Positions 9,233 through 18,114 of a DNA stretch of 64,000 bases are shown here, in pieces. Location: the NCBI GenBank assembly GCA_039105265.1, contig JAPFFF010000007.1, positions 372,001-436,000 of the forward strand. The letters run 5' to 3'. The first letter of the stretch is position 1, and each line of letters starts with the position of its first letter. Origin of the DNA: Tritrichomonas musculus (Eukaryota > Parabasalia > Tritrichomonadida > Tritrichomonadidae). A program made the position numbers and the translations under genes. The notes beneath the pieces are model-generated. The model did no database searches. It was not told where the DNA came from and worked only from the letters and a program-made list of their open reading frames with translations.

Positions 9233-11026
9233 TCAAGAAAACTTCTGGAAAAAAGTTTGATTCCATTTTGGACTCACATAAGAAGGTTGAGTGGTTCCGA
9301 TATCATTTATATCGCATTTTAAAAAAGATTTAGGATGTTGAACCTTTAAAGGTCCTTGATCTGCACTTCTTCCTTTAAGTAACTGTTCTACAAAATTTGG
9401 TTTAATATCTTCATGAGATAAATCATAGCTAATTAAAAGATCAGACTCACTACTTTTCGGCTTACAGATTTGCTTCTTTCGCGTTAATTCTCTTAATTCT
9501 CTCAATTCTTTTGCTTCTTTAGTAGTTTTTGGCTCAAAAAATGCAAGTTCTTTGCTAACATAATTGTAAACGGGCGAAAAAGTTGGAATCAAAAAATGGT
9601 AAATTCCATATGCTAAATCAGCTCCAACATTTTTCCATAAAACTTCATCGTAGAGTAAACCAGCATTTTTTCCTGCTTTAACTGCGCCAAATGAAGCTTC
9701 AATTGTGAGTGATTGAACGACGCCCATTTCACAACGGACGATAATTCGACCAGCATTTTTTCTTTCTTTAGGAAAAGTGAATTCGCAATTTTCCCAAGTA
9801 AATTCTTCACTCAGAAATGAAAAGAGACGTGGAAGCAATTTTTCAGCATCTTTAAGACCAACATTTTTTGCGTTTGGGCATCCAAAAGCAAAGGTGCCAT
9901 GTTGATTTGAATGTCCATGAAAATCAATATAAACGATCAGAGGACGTTCTTGTGCTGTTTGTTCAATGAGTGTTTTTGTTTTATAAACAACTGGCTGCAT
10001 TACTGGATTCGGGTTGGCCCATATTCTGTTTAGATCTTGCCCCATTAAAGAAACACGGTAAGATCCTTCAACAACTCCATCAATATTTATCATTGGAACA
10101 ATACGAACGATACAATGATCTAAAATATATTTAGCGACTGGGTGATCTGATATTAAAAACTCAATAAGGCCGTGGAGAACAAATGAGCCACTTGTTTCGC
10201 CTGGGTGTATCCTTCCAGTTAAAAAAATGCAGCTCTTGCCAGCTAATGGTATTGACGAATTTGGGGATGTTATTTCAAAATATGGTACATCACGACCACA
10301 AAGAGTCTGTCCAATAATCTGAGAAGTAAAAACCCCAGGTCCTGTCATTTTTTTCCATATTTCGATGTTTCGTAAAAGATCTGAATATGTATATGGAATT
10401 GCATAACTAAAGAATACTTCGTCATCTGAGTAAGGAAATCTAAAATGAAATTGAAGTGTTGCTCTCTTTAGCTTATTCTTTGTTCGAGTTGTAAACGCAA
10501 AAGCATATTTTGATCCTCCGTGAGTCCATGATATATCTTCTTGGGTTGCTCTTTTTTCACTATAAAAAAATATTTTGGCTCCTGAGCAAAATAAAATCAT
10601 TTCTTTTGAAAATCCTGAAATATAAAAATTGTATTTTGTTTGTGAATTCATATTTGTGATTTTAAAATAAAACCACATACAATCGCCATTTGCGCTATGG
10701 TCGTATTCGAGAATAAGATGATAGCAATTTTCTGATAATTTATAAGCGCGTGATAAATTTCCACTTTCAAATCGAGAATCAAATCGTAAAGTATTGTCAG
10801 ATGGTGACGATGGAGGAGGTAAATTTTTTTCCGGATGTTTCATACTATAAATCAATTGCCCTGTTTTCCAGAGATTTTCAGGCCAATGAGGTTTGGAAAC
10901 AACTTTTGCTAAACCTGAATGTTGATTTGATGGTTTACCGCGGTGAATAATAAATAAATTATCACGATCCGTCACAGATGTGAAGAGATCATTTTGATCA
11001 TCATCAACTTCGATCGGATCGCTCAT
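9233..11026 (-). CDS. Cytosolic carboxypeptidase (CCP/AGBL), M14 zinc peptidase
   Basis: 597 residues. A CCP-type N-terminal beta domain (about 55-220, including YDHSANGDCMWFYFK) precedes an M14 peptidase domain (about 225-500). Zinc ligands are visible in GRIHPGETS (H and E near 272-275) and DFHGHS (near 367). NIDGVVEGSYR and GQDLNRIW are CCP signatures, and the catalytic Glu is in TIEASFG near 441. CCPs shorten polyglutamate side chains or C-terminal Glu on tubulin in the cytoplasm and flagella, which suits an organism with several flagella. All catalytic motifs look complete. The C-terminal 100 residues are basic and not recognised. Which CCP subgroup it belongs to is unclear. Confidence 0.95.
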   Translation of the reverse strand: MSDPIEVDDDQNDLFTSVTDRDNLFIIHRGKPSNQHSGLAKVVSKPHWPENLWKTGQLIYSMKHPEKNLPPPSSPSDNTLRFDSRFESGNLSRAYKLSENCYHLILEYDHSANGDCMWFYFKITNMNSQTKYNFYISGFSKEMILFCSGAKIFFYSEKRATQEDISWTHGGSKYAFAFTTRTKNKLKRATLQFHFRFPYSDDEVFFSYAIPYTYSDLLRNIEIWKKMTGPGVFTSQIIGQTLCGRDVPYFEITSPNSSIPLAGKSCIFLTGRIHPGETSGSFVLHGLIEFLISDHPVAKYILDHCIVRIVPMINIDGVVEGSYRVSLMGQDLNRIWANPNPVMQPVVYKTKTLIEQTAQERPLIVYIDFHGHSNQHGTFAFGCPNAKNVGLKDAEKLLPRLFSFLSEEFTWENCEFTFPKERKNAGRIIVRCEMGVVQSLTIEASFGAVKAGKNAGLLYDEVLWKNVGADLAYGIYHFLIPTFSPVYNYVSKELAFFEPKTTKEAKELRELRELTRKKQICKPKSSESDLLISYDLSHEDIKPNFVEQLLKGRSADQGPLKVQHPKSFLKCDINDIGTTQPSYVSPKWNQTFFQKFS

Positions 11027-11280
11027 TCTAGAACAAAAGGCTATTTTATTATTTTATTCTAATAATTTTTTTTTCAATACTATTCAATTTTTTCAAAGTA
11101 TACCTACAGTATGATTTTTTTAAAAATAAATGAATTATGATGTTCTGAACATTAATTGATAACAATTTTTGATCCGTTGAAAAAAAAATTATTTCAATTA
11201 ATCAATTGAAAAAATTCATTAGATTAAGAAATATATTGAATAAAAGTATTGAATGATTATTCAAATTAAAAACAATTTTA

Positions 11281-12426
11281 TTAATGATTATTCATTTCCC
11301 GTATTTTTTCATCAATTTCTTTTATATTTTCATCAATAGTAGATATACGATCCCTTATTTTTTGCAGGATTAAATCATTTGAAGAGCTAGTATGAATTCT
11401 AATTCGGCAATTTTCACGTTCAGTGAGGAGAGTCGTTTTCTTTTCCTCTAGTTGGCGTATAATATCATCTTGTAAATCTTCCTCAGTATCCTCATCTTCA
11501 AAAAAGTTATGTTTTTCTTTGGTGGTTTTAACTGTTTCATTTTCTGAAATGTCTGAATTGGGGGAATCTTCTGAAGCATTGATCGTATCAGAATTATCGA
11601 TGCTTCTGTCTTGAGAAGACTTATCTTCTTGGAAATAGGATGCATTCGAATCGCTCGTTTCTATGTTCTCAAAATCATTTAAAAAGTCTGATTGACTACT
11701 TGATTCATTAGTATTTGCAGAAGCATTTGAATAAAATTGCTGATCCTTATATGAGGATGGGTGAGACAAATAATAATCAAGTTTAGTCATATCAAATTCA
11801 TCCACTTCATCTTGTGAAATTTCTGTTCCCGAATATCCTATATATTCATAATATCCGTTTTTTCTCAAAACTTTTTCTAGAATAACAGGGTCAATATCAG
11901 GTTCCTCAATTATTTCTTTTTTCTGAGTCTTTTTTTCTTTTGTTGTTAGTGCCGTAATATGAAGTTCGGCCAAATCCCAATATTCAACATCATTAAGAAA
12001 GCTTTCGTGATGAGTGATTGCGATTGCTTCTTGCTTTGTTTTTCTCTTAATAACAATGTCAGTTGTTGGTGGTGTTATTCCGTGATCATATTTGTAATCA
12101 CTAGTTATACCTGGTGGTCTTTCATTTTGTCTATAAACTATTAAAATATCTGAAATTTCGCCTGACTTAAATAAATGAAATCCATCTGATGTTCGAAATG
12201 TTTCAACAATTGTTGGAAGGCTAACAAGAACAGCTTCGAAATGTTCATCGAAAATTTGACATTTTGCATTATTATTATCTTGAAACTCAACAATTAATTT
12301 TGCATTATAATTTTTTTCATGAATTCGATCTGCAATATCTTGTGGAAAGCGTATTATAAGTTGTTTGTTAATTTCTTTTTCTTTTTTGGGCTTTTGTCTA
12401 ACTTTCAAAGAACTTCTCGTTTTCAT
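11281..12426 (-). CDS. TFIID subunit TAF7-like (TAFII55 N-terminal domain)
   Basis: 381 residues. Residues about 20-165 match the TAFII55/TAF7 conserved domain: QLIIRFPQDIADRI near the start, then a strand with KCQIFDEHFEAVLVSLPT, IVETFRTSDG and LFKSGEISDILIVYRQ, ending with PPGITSDYKYDHGITPP. TAF7 binds TAF1 in TFIID and regulates promoter recognition in the nucleus. The C-terminal half is a Ser/Asp/Glu-rich acidic linker followed by a coiled coil (about 320-378), as in other TAF7 proteins. It is divergent from the TM9SF gene with 67 bases between starts. The domain call rests on pattern, not on a search. Confidence 0.84.
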   Translation of the reverse strand: MKTRSSLKVRQKPKKEKEINKQLIIRFPQDIADRIHEKNYNAKLIVEFQDNNNAKCQIFDEHFEAVLVSLPTIVETFRTSDGFHLFKSGEISDILIVYRQNERPPGITSDYKYDHGITPPTTDIVIKRKTKQEAIAITHHESFLNDVEYWDLAELHITALTTKEKKTQKKEIIEEPDIDPVILEKVLRKNGYYEYIGYSGTEISQDEVDEFDMTKLDYYLSHPSSYKDQQFYSNASANTNESSSQSDFLNDFENIETSDSNASYFQEDKSSQDRSIDNSDTINASEDSPNSDISENETVKTTKEKHNFFEDEDTEEDLQDDIIRQLEEKKTTLLTERENCRIRIHTSSSNDLILQKIRDRISTIDENIKEIDEKIREMNNH

Positions 12427-12493
12427 TTTATTTTCCCATCAATTTGGCCTATATGAATGTCAAAAAGTAACAAATATAATACAATACAGCAAA

Positions 12494-14161
12494 ATGCTAT
12501 GGATGTTTTCATTATTTTTTTTAGCAGATAGTTATAAAATTCCAATTTATGTCGGCAAAATATCTTCACTCACTAATTCAGTTTATAAATTTGATCCAAA
12601 TACTTTTCCAATTTGTAAAAAATCAGGAATTCAAGATGAAAACAAGAAAATCGAATCATTTGCAATCAATTTTGCAGGAAATAAAATGAATGATATTGGT
12701 TTAGATTTTGAAAATATGGGAAATTTTGAAAAAAAAAGTTTATGTAATCGTGGACTTTCAAAGGATAATTATATGGATATGAAAACAGCAATAAGTCAAA
12801 ATATGTATATTCAATTTATCATCAATGGATCATTTTCTACATCAGTTCCAATCGGCAATATTAATCATCCAAATTCATTGTTTTATTTCACACATTGGAA
12901 TTTTAGTATATATTATTATGGTGGGAAAATCGTTTTTGCGCATGCTTCTAGTTCAGATCCTCTTCCACTTTCTTTTGATACTGACCTTCGTTTCACATAT
13001 TCCATTTCTTCGATTACAATTAATAAAAACTCACTTTTACATTTAAAAAGCGATGAAGAAGTTGGAAATTGGTATCATTACTACTCTCTTCTCAAAATTT
13101 CAGTATACATGATAGCGGTCATTGGTGTACTTGGGTTTCTAATAATTGAAAAAATTACAAATGATGTCGGAGACTTTCAAAAAGATATTCAATTTGATGA
13201 TTTTGACGATAGTCAAGATCAATTTCATTGGCGACTTTTGCATGGAGATATTTTTAGATCTCCAAAAAACATGAATTTTCTTTCATCATTAGTTGGGACT
13301 TCTTTTCAATTAATTTTCACTTTCATAATATTCATTGTAATTAATGCTTTTACAAGTATTGTTGATGGCATTGGATATTTTAATTTATTTTTTGTTATTT
13401 ATCTATTTACATCATTTTTATCTGGATATGCATCAACATCAGTTTCTGTTCAATTTGGAGACAAAAATTATTTTAAAATCTCAATGAATACTGTCTTTGT
13501 TTTTGCAATTCCGTTATTAATACTGATATTTTTGTTAGCATTTTTTACAAATTTTTCTCTTTTTACAATGACAAATTGGATTTCGTTAGTTTTGATATTT
13601 ATCCTTTTAATTTTACCACTTTCTCTTTTTGGTGGTTATTTTGGTAGTACAAATTATGTTGTCAATTGTCCATGTGATGTTGCTGTAATTCCTCGTAATC
13701 AGCCAAAGCTTCCATATTTATTACACAATTTTATTCTTTTTCCAATTATCGGAAGTATTTGCTCTTTTCTTGTTATTCATGAATTTAATTACATGCTTGA
13801 AGCATATTCAACAGGTAACAAAAAGTGGTTTTTGATTTTCTTTTCCACTGTATTATTGGTTTCTTTGCTTTTTGTATCGGCTGTTTCAATTGTTTTTGTT
13901 TATATTCTTATGAAGCGTGAATGTTATTGGTGGCAATGGAGAACTTTTTTGGCCCCATTTTGTTCATCATTCTTTTTATTTGCATACCTTTTGAATTATA
14001 TGAATAATTTTTCCATGTTTCAAAATAATAGCGATTTCTTTGCAGCATTCTTGATTTCTATCGCTGTATCTTATTTATTTGGTCTTATTTATGGAGGTAT
14101 TGGTTTCTTATCTGCAAATGTTTTCATTCAAATTCTTTTTACAAATCTTAAGTTCTCTTGA
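12494..14161 (+). CDS. Nonaspanin, TM9SF/EMP70 family
   Basis: 555 residues from the ATG at 12494. The frame is open further upstream, but that part has no ATG. MLWMFSLFFLADS is a signal peptide, followed by the family start YKIPIYVGKISSL. The lumenal domain covers about 15-205, a first membrane helix lies near 205-225, then comes the cytosolic hallmark FHWRLLHGDIFRSPKN, and about eight more helices run to the end. TM9SF proteins act in endomembranes, in Golgi/endosome sorting of membrane proteins with glycine-rich helices. The family is usually 550-650 residues, so this is full length. It shares a short divergent promoter with the TAF7-like gene. Confidence 0.95.
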   Translation: MLWMFSLFFLADSYKIPIYVGKISSLTNSVYKFDPNTFPICKKSGIQDENKKIESFAINFAGNKMNDIGLDFENMGNFEKKSLCNRGLSKDNYMDMKTAISQNMYIQFIINGSFSTSVPIGNINHPNSLFYFTHWNFSIYYYGGKIVFAHASSSDPLPLSFDTDLRFTYSISSITINKNSLLHLKSDEEVGNWYHYYSLLKISVYMIAVIGVLGFLIIEKITNDVGDFQKDIQFDDFDDSQDQFHWRLLHGDIFRSPKNMNFLSSLVGTSFQLIFTFIIFIVINAFTSIVDGIGYFNLFFVIYLFTSFLSGYASTSVSVQFGDKNYFKISMNTVFVFAIPLLILIFLLAFFTNFSLFTMTNWISLVLIFILLILPLSLFGGYFGSTNYVVNCPCDVAVIPRNQPKLPYLLHNFILFPIIGSICSFLVIHEFNYMLEAYSTGNKKWFLIFFSTVLLVSLLFVSAVSIVFVYILMKRECYWWQWRTFLAPFCSSFFLFAYLLNYMNNFSMFQNNSDFFAAFLISIAVSYLFGLIYGGIGFLSANVFIQILFTNLKFS

Positions 14162-14579
14162 AAAAAGGAATTATAAGTCGAATGATCAATATTGTTCTTT
14201 TTTGTTTATATGTAGATTTATATTAATTTAATAAAATAATAATAATAAAAGATATTACCCAAACTCTTTTCATTCAAATTTAAAAAAGAAGGATAATGTA
14301 TTTCATTTTTATCATAGATTGTTCCATCTTGAATGAAAATATTGAGATATCTCAAAATAGAATTTTCTGAACTTTTCCAAATTCTTTTGAAAAAATTGAA
14401 TATGCTCAAAAAATTTGAAAAGTTGAATAAATGGAAAGAAATAAATAAGTTTTATTAATTTTTTAAATTTAAAAAAAACGCCCACATGTTTTGTAAACAT
14501 TTAACATTGTCCTACCAAGTTGCTTTTCTTCGTTTTTAGAACTTTATTTAAATTTTTAATAATAAATATAAAAGCAAGT
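14162..14579. other. Intergenic stretch between convergent genes
   Basis: AT-rich DNA between the 3' ends of the TM9SF and Rab genes. Short open frames occur but have no family resemblance or composition support, so I see nothing in it. Confidence 0.5.
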
Positions 14580-15191
14580 TTAGCAGGAACAACCAGAATT
14601 ATTTTCTGTTTTTGGTTTTTCTTCAACTTCTTCAGCCTCAAGGACAGTAACTGCGTGAATTGCTCTAGGTTTTGATCTTTTAACTGGTGCTCTTTTAACA
14701 AGATTTTCAGTTAAGTATCGGAAAAGCATATCAATGCCTTCACCTGTTTTAGCTGAGACTTCAAAATGGTGGCATCCGATTGAAGTAGCAAATTCAACTC
14801 CTTGCTGTGCAGGAATAACTCGTTTATTTTGTAAATCAATTTTATTAGCTACGCAAACGATAAGTACTTGATCGCCTCGATTCTGTGTTAATTCTCGATG
14901 CCATTGAACCATTCGGTCGAAAGATACTTGGTTTGTCACGTCATATATAAGGAGAGCTGCATTTGCATCTTTGTAATAAATAGGAGCAACCGCATGATAT
15001 ACTTCTTGGCCTGCTGTATCCCAAAGATTAAGTTCGATAATGCCTTTTGATGTCTCGACAGATTTGCTATAAAATCCTGCTTGAACGGTTGATTTTCTCT
15101 TTGGGTCAAAAGTTCCTTCGCACCACTTCAAACCGATTGATGTTTTTCCAACACGTCCCTCGCCTAAAAACACTGCTTTGTATGAAGACAT
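14580..15191 (-). CDS. Rab GTPase, Rab21-like
   Basis: 203 residues. All GTPase motifs are present: P-loop GEGRVGKTS, switch II WDTAGQE, ANKIDL for guanine recognition and SAKTG. The C-terminus NNSGCSC is a Rab prenylation CXC motif. GEGRVGKTS followed by LKWCEGTF resembles Rab21 and related Rab5-group proteins, which act in early endosome traffic, here probably endocytosis and phagocytosis. No catalytic change is visible: the switch II Gln is kept. Trichomonads have very large Rab families, so the exact subfamily is tentative. Confidence 0.95.
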   Translation of the reverse strand: MSSYKAVFLGEGRVGKTSIGLKWCEGTFDPKRKSTVQAGFYSKSVETSKGIIELNLWDTAGQEVYHAVAPIYYKDANAALLIYDVTNQVSFDRMVQWHRELTQNRGDQVLIVCVANKIDLQNKRVIPAQQGVEFATSIGCHHFEVSAKTGEGIDMLFRYLTENLVKRAPVKRSKPRAIHAVTVLEAEEVEEKPKTENNSGCSC

Positions 15192-15203
15192 TTAAATCTA
15201 TTC

Positions 15204-15209
15204 AGATGA
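15204..15209 (-). promoter_or_regulatory. Possible initiator of the Rab gene
   Basis: Read on the minus strand, TCATCT starts a leader of about 16 bases before the Rab ATG at 15191. It fits TCA(+1)Py but has C where T/A is usual, so it is a weak match. Confidence 0.35.
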
Positions 15210-15315
15210 AAGATTGACTAGGTTTGTTATCGTTTAAATTGAAAAATTTGAAAAAATTTAAAATTCAAAAGGTAATTTAAAAATTCTATTTATGAATAAA
15301 AATAATTCTTTATTA

Positions 15316-15343
15316 CTCCACTCTCCCTACAATTCAGCCATTT
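15316..15343 (+). repeat. Left terminal inverted repeat of the pogo-like element
   Basis: 28 bases, outer end CTCCACTCTCCCTACA, perfectly repeated inverted at 17868-17895. Confidence 0.95.
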
Positions 15344-15994
15344 CTCGTTATTTTAAATACGTTTTTTCTCGTTATTTTTTATATTCAATTTTGAATTAAA
15401 TTGAGAAGAAAATTTGATAGTAAAAATGAAAGTTAAAGTATTTTTTGAATATTTCAATGAATATCTAACAATAATAAATTTAAACCAAATATATAATATT
15501 TATATTTATTATTAATATTATATTTTAAATATAAGTAAAAAATAAGAAGGTAAAAAAATTATTATTTTAATATTCTGATAAAGTTTAAAAGATTGTAGGA
15601 TAATTCATACAAATTATTACTTTTATATATCATTACTTTTAATATTTATACTTAGAATTGGTTGAACTTGTAGTCCATTCAAAATTATTTGATCATATCT
15701 TAATGCTTGCTGTTTTTTTTAGGAAAAAAATTACTGATTGGAAATATATGATTGATCATAATAACAAATAAAGAGGCGAAATAGGCAAGTTCAAAAAAAT
15801 TTGTATAAAATATCATCTTATTTGGAAAAATTCAGGTAAACTAAAGAACATAGCAATTATCTTAAGGTAGTTTCATGTTAAGTATAAATGAGAGATTTGT
15901 TTCCAATATTTTTTAGATCTGGTATATTTTGAATTAGAAACAAATCGAGATTTCCCAAAAAAGACGATCGAATTGCATTGAAATTAAATTTTGA

Positions 15995-16318
15995 TTTTGT
16001 TTGAAATATGAAGAGTAAATCTATATTTCAAAGCAACGTCCATTGAGTAAAAATTCAATTGGATTGAAAAGAAATCTTTTCTTTTGTGAGAAAAATCATT
16101 ACAAAAGATTTTGTTTTGTTTGAAATATGAAGAGTAAATCTATATTTCAAAGCAACGTCCATTGAATAAAAATTCAATTGGATTGAAAAGAAATCTTTTC
16201 TTTTGTGAGAAAAATCATTACAAAAAATTTTGTTTTGTTTGAAATATAAAGAGTAAATCTATATTTCAAAGCAACGTCCATTGAATAAAAATTCAATTGG
16301 ATTGAAAAGAAACTTTAT
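15995..16318. repeat. 119-bp tandem repeat inside the pogo-like element
   Basis: The word GAAATAT at 16003, 16122 and 16241 marks two full units of 119 bp and a third partial one. The units are nearly identical (single base differences). They sit in the non-coding DNA between the left inverted repeat and the 3' end of the transposase gene. Transposase-binding subterminal repeats are one possibility; nothing in the sequence proves it. Confidence 0.9.
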
Positions 16319-16440
16319 TTTTTTGGAAAAAAAATCGAAATTAAAACTTTCTTTTGTAATAAAAAACAACTGAAACCTCTAGTTTTTTAAAAATTTTCCG
16401 TAAAGAGTAAAAAAACAAAAAAACTTGTGAATGATATAAA

Positions 16441-17646
16441 TTAATAATATTGCGACCATGCATATACGAGGTTATCTATAGATAATTCTTCAAAAGCTTT
16501 TTGAACAAATGTTACTGTTCTTTTCATTCCTACTTCTTTTTCTTGATTTCCAAAAAGATAATTTGATATTTTAGAATTAACCTTAGATTTCAAAGGTGCG
16601 AAAATGGACAAGTCTAAAGGCTGTAAAATGTCTGTTAAACCGCTTGGAATAAAATATAAATTAATATTTAATTGTTTAGCAACCATGATTGATTTGAGAC
16701 TTTTGTGAGAAGCATATGAATCAACAATTAAGTGAATTGGAATTTCTGAGTTAAATTGTTTTCTAATAAAATTTAAATATTCTATAAAATTTTCTGTTGT
16801 CATGTATGACTTTTTAGAGAAGGTTGAAATATTTGGCTCAATTAATTGACCTAATAATTCATCTTTTTCCTCTTCAGAATTTGCACCTGCAATAATAAAC
16901 AAAGGTAATTTGCAATTCGTGCTTGTAATGCTTGCCATAACCGAAATTCTCTCCTTGGTGGAGTCTAAAACATTAATTGATACGTTGCTTGAATTCTTGT
17001 ACGCCCAAGTTTTTACACAATTTGGTAGAATTTGAAATCCGGTTTCGTCACCGTTTACCACAGGTTCGCCTTTTAAGCGTGCGTTTTCTATCACTGATTG
17101 AATTGTTGCTTTGAATTCATCTATAACATATGTATTATCACTTTTTGGATTGTTTTTAGATCTTTGTTTAAAATGTGCCATTTTTGAAGAAACATTATGT
17201 CTTGTTTTAAAATCATGAATAAAATGAGCGCTGCAATTGAAATTCGGAATTTCAAGATCATCTTCGTGAATCAAATTGAAAGCATCAAAAACGACGGTTT
17301 GAAATTGACTGTCACTAAAATAATTACCTTCTGAAATGTAATTTGCGTCTATATATTCCATTATGTTATCTTCTTGTTGGTCATTGAATATTCGGTGGAA
17401 GGATCCATGGTTTTTCGTATAAAAAGGGTTCCATGATTTATCTTCATCCCATTTTTTCATCCATCCTCTCAGAGTTTTTCTATTTATTCCATGTAATGCT
17501 GCAATTCGTGAAACGAAATGACAATCTTCATTTAAACTGTTTTTATGTTCCAAGTACTTCTGTTTGACTGTCATACATAGATCAGGATCCTTCCAATATT
17601 TTATGTATGGATGTGGAAACCGACTTTTGGTTTTTTTGCTTTTCAT
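16441..17646 (-). CDS. Pogo/Tigger-like DDE transposase
   Basis: 401 residues. Residues about 1-80 hold a helix-turn-helix (FVSRIAALHGINRKTLRGW), and about 85-160 a second CENP-B-like helix-turn-helix region (FHRIFNDQQEDNIMEYI; AHFIHDFKTRHNVSSKMAHF). The DDE_1 catalytic domain follows, with Asp in NGDETGFQ (near 199), LIVDSYASH (near 308) and LQPLDLSIFAPLK (near 344). The last two Asp are separated by 35 residues, a DD35D arrangement. It would cut and join DNA at TA sites. No internal stop is present, so the gene could be active. Transposases of this family were domesticated as CENP-B elsewhere, but the flanking inverted repeats argue that this one is a transposon gene. Confidence 0.94.
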   Translation of the reverse strand: MKSKKTKSRFPHPYIKYWKDPDLCMTVKQKYLEHKNSLNEDCHFVSRIAALHGINRKTLRGWMKKWDEDKSWNPFYTKNHGSFHRIFNDQQEDNIMEYIDANYISEGNYFSDSQFQTVVFDAFNLIHEDDLEIPNFNCSAHFIHDFKTRHNVSSKMAHFKQRSKNNPKSDNTYVIDEFKATIQSVIENARLKGEPVVNGDETGFQILPNCVKTWAYKNSSNVSINVLDSTKERISVMASITSTNCKLPLFIIAGANSEEEKDELLGQLIEPNISTFSKKSYMTTENFIEYLNFIRKQFNSEIPIHLIVDSYASHKSLKSIMVAKQLNINLYFIPSGLTDILQPLDLSIFAPLKSKVNSKISNYLFGNQEKEVGMKRTVTFVQKAFEELSIDNLVYAWSQYY

Positions 17647-17786
17647 TTTTCTTTTGAAAAAAGTGACAAAAGCAATAGCATTTCTATTTTTTAATTTCTC
17701 ATTATTGATATATTTATTTATTTGGAATATAAAATTATTTTTTATTATTTTTCATTTTTATCATAAATTATTAAAATAATAATAAT

Positions 17787-17788
<2 letters not shown>

Positions 17789-17822
<34 letters not shown>
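17789..17822. repeat. Poly-T tract
   Basis: A run of more than 30 T just inside the right end of the pogo-like element. It may be partly an assembly or slippage length. Confidence 0.8.
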
Positions 17823-17823
<1 letters not shown>

Positions 17824-17867
17824 TTAACTAGTTAAAAAAAAATATTGTTAACCATGTTAAAATTAAA

Positions 17868-17895
17868 AAATGGCTGAATTGTAGGGAGAGTGGAG
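17868..17895 (-). repeat. Right terminal inverted repeat of the pogo-like element
   Basis: Perfect inverted copy of 15316-15343, followed by TA. Confidence 0.95.
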
Positions 17896-18092
17896 TAATT
17901 TGGTATGAATAAATTGTAATTAATCATCTTTCGGCAAACTTATTATTTGGGTTAAAAATATCACTTTTTGAGTTTATTTTTAAAATGTGTTGCCATAATT
18001 TGAACCAACGAATTCAATTCTTTCTATAAATAAAAAAACTTAATGATTTTTTTTTAAACGTCCTCTCGTTATAAACCACACAAATTTCTCAA

Positions 18093-18098
18093 TCATAG
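18093..18098 (+). promoter_or_regulatory. Possible initiator of the BTB-like/discoidin gene
   Basis: TCATAG fits TCA(+1)Py(T/A) with the A at 18095, 20 bases before the ATG at 18115. The match is short and AT-rich DNA offers others nearby (TCAATT), so it is tentative. Confidence 0.4.
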
Positions 18099-18114
18099 CA
18101 AATAACTCAATTTC

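Larger units (their letters stand above)
15316..17895 (-). mobile_element. Pogo-like (Tc1/mariner superfamily) DNA transposon
   Basis: About 2,580 bp bounded by 28-bp perfect terminal inverted repeats (15316-15343 and 17868-17895, outer end CTCCACTCTCCCTACA). TA dinucleotides at 15314-15315 and 17896-17897 are the expected target duplication. It holds one open transposase gene on the minus strand, a roughly 1.1-kb non-coding part with a 119-bp tandem repeat, and a long poly-T run. The identical ends and open frame suggest a young copy. The exact outer limit may be two bases wider, because ATTA is shared on both sides. Confidence 0.93.

Noticed and set aside
14218-14701. Short minus-strand frames near the Rab gene 3' end
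   Set aside because: They are Phe/Ile/Lys-rich frames in AT-rich DNA, partly overlapping the Rab gene in another frame, with no family features.
15994-16320. Centromeric or satellite DNA
   Set aside because: Only about 2.7 units, confined within the pogo-like element, so it is an internal repeat of the transposon.
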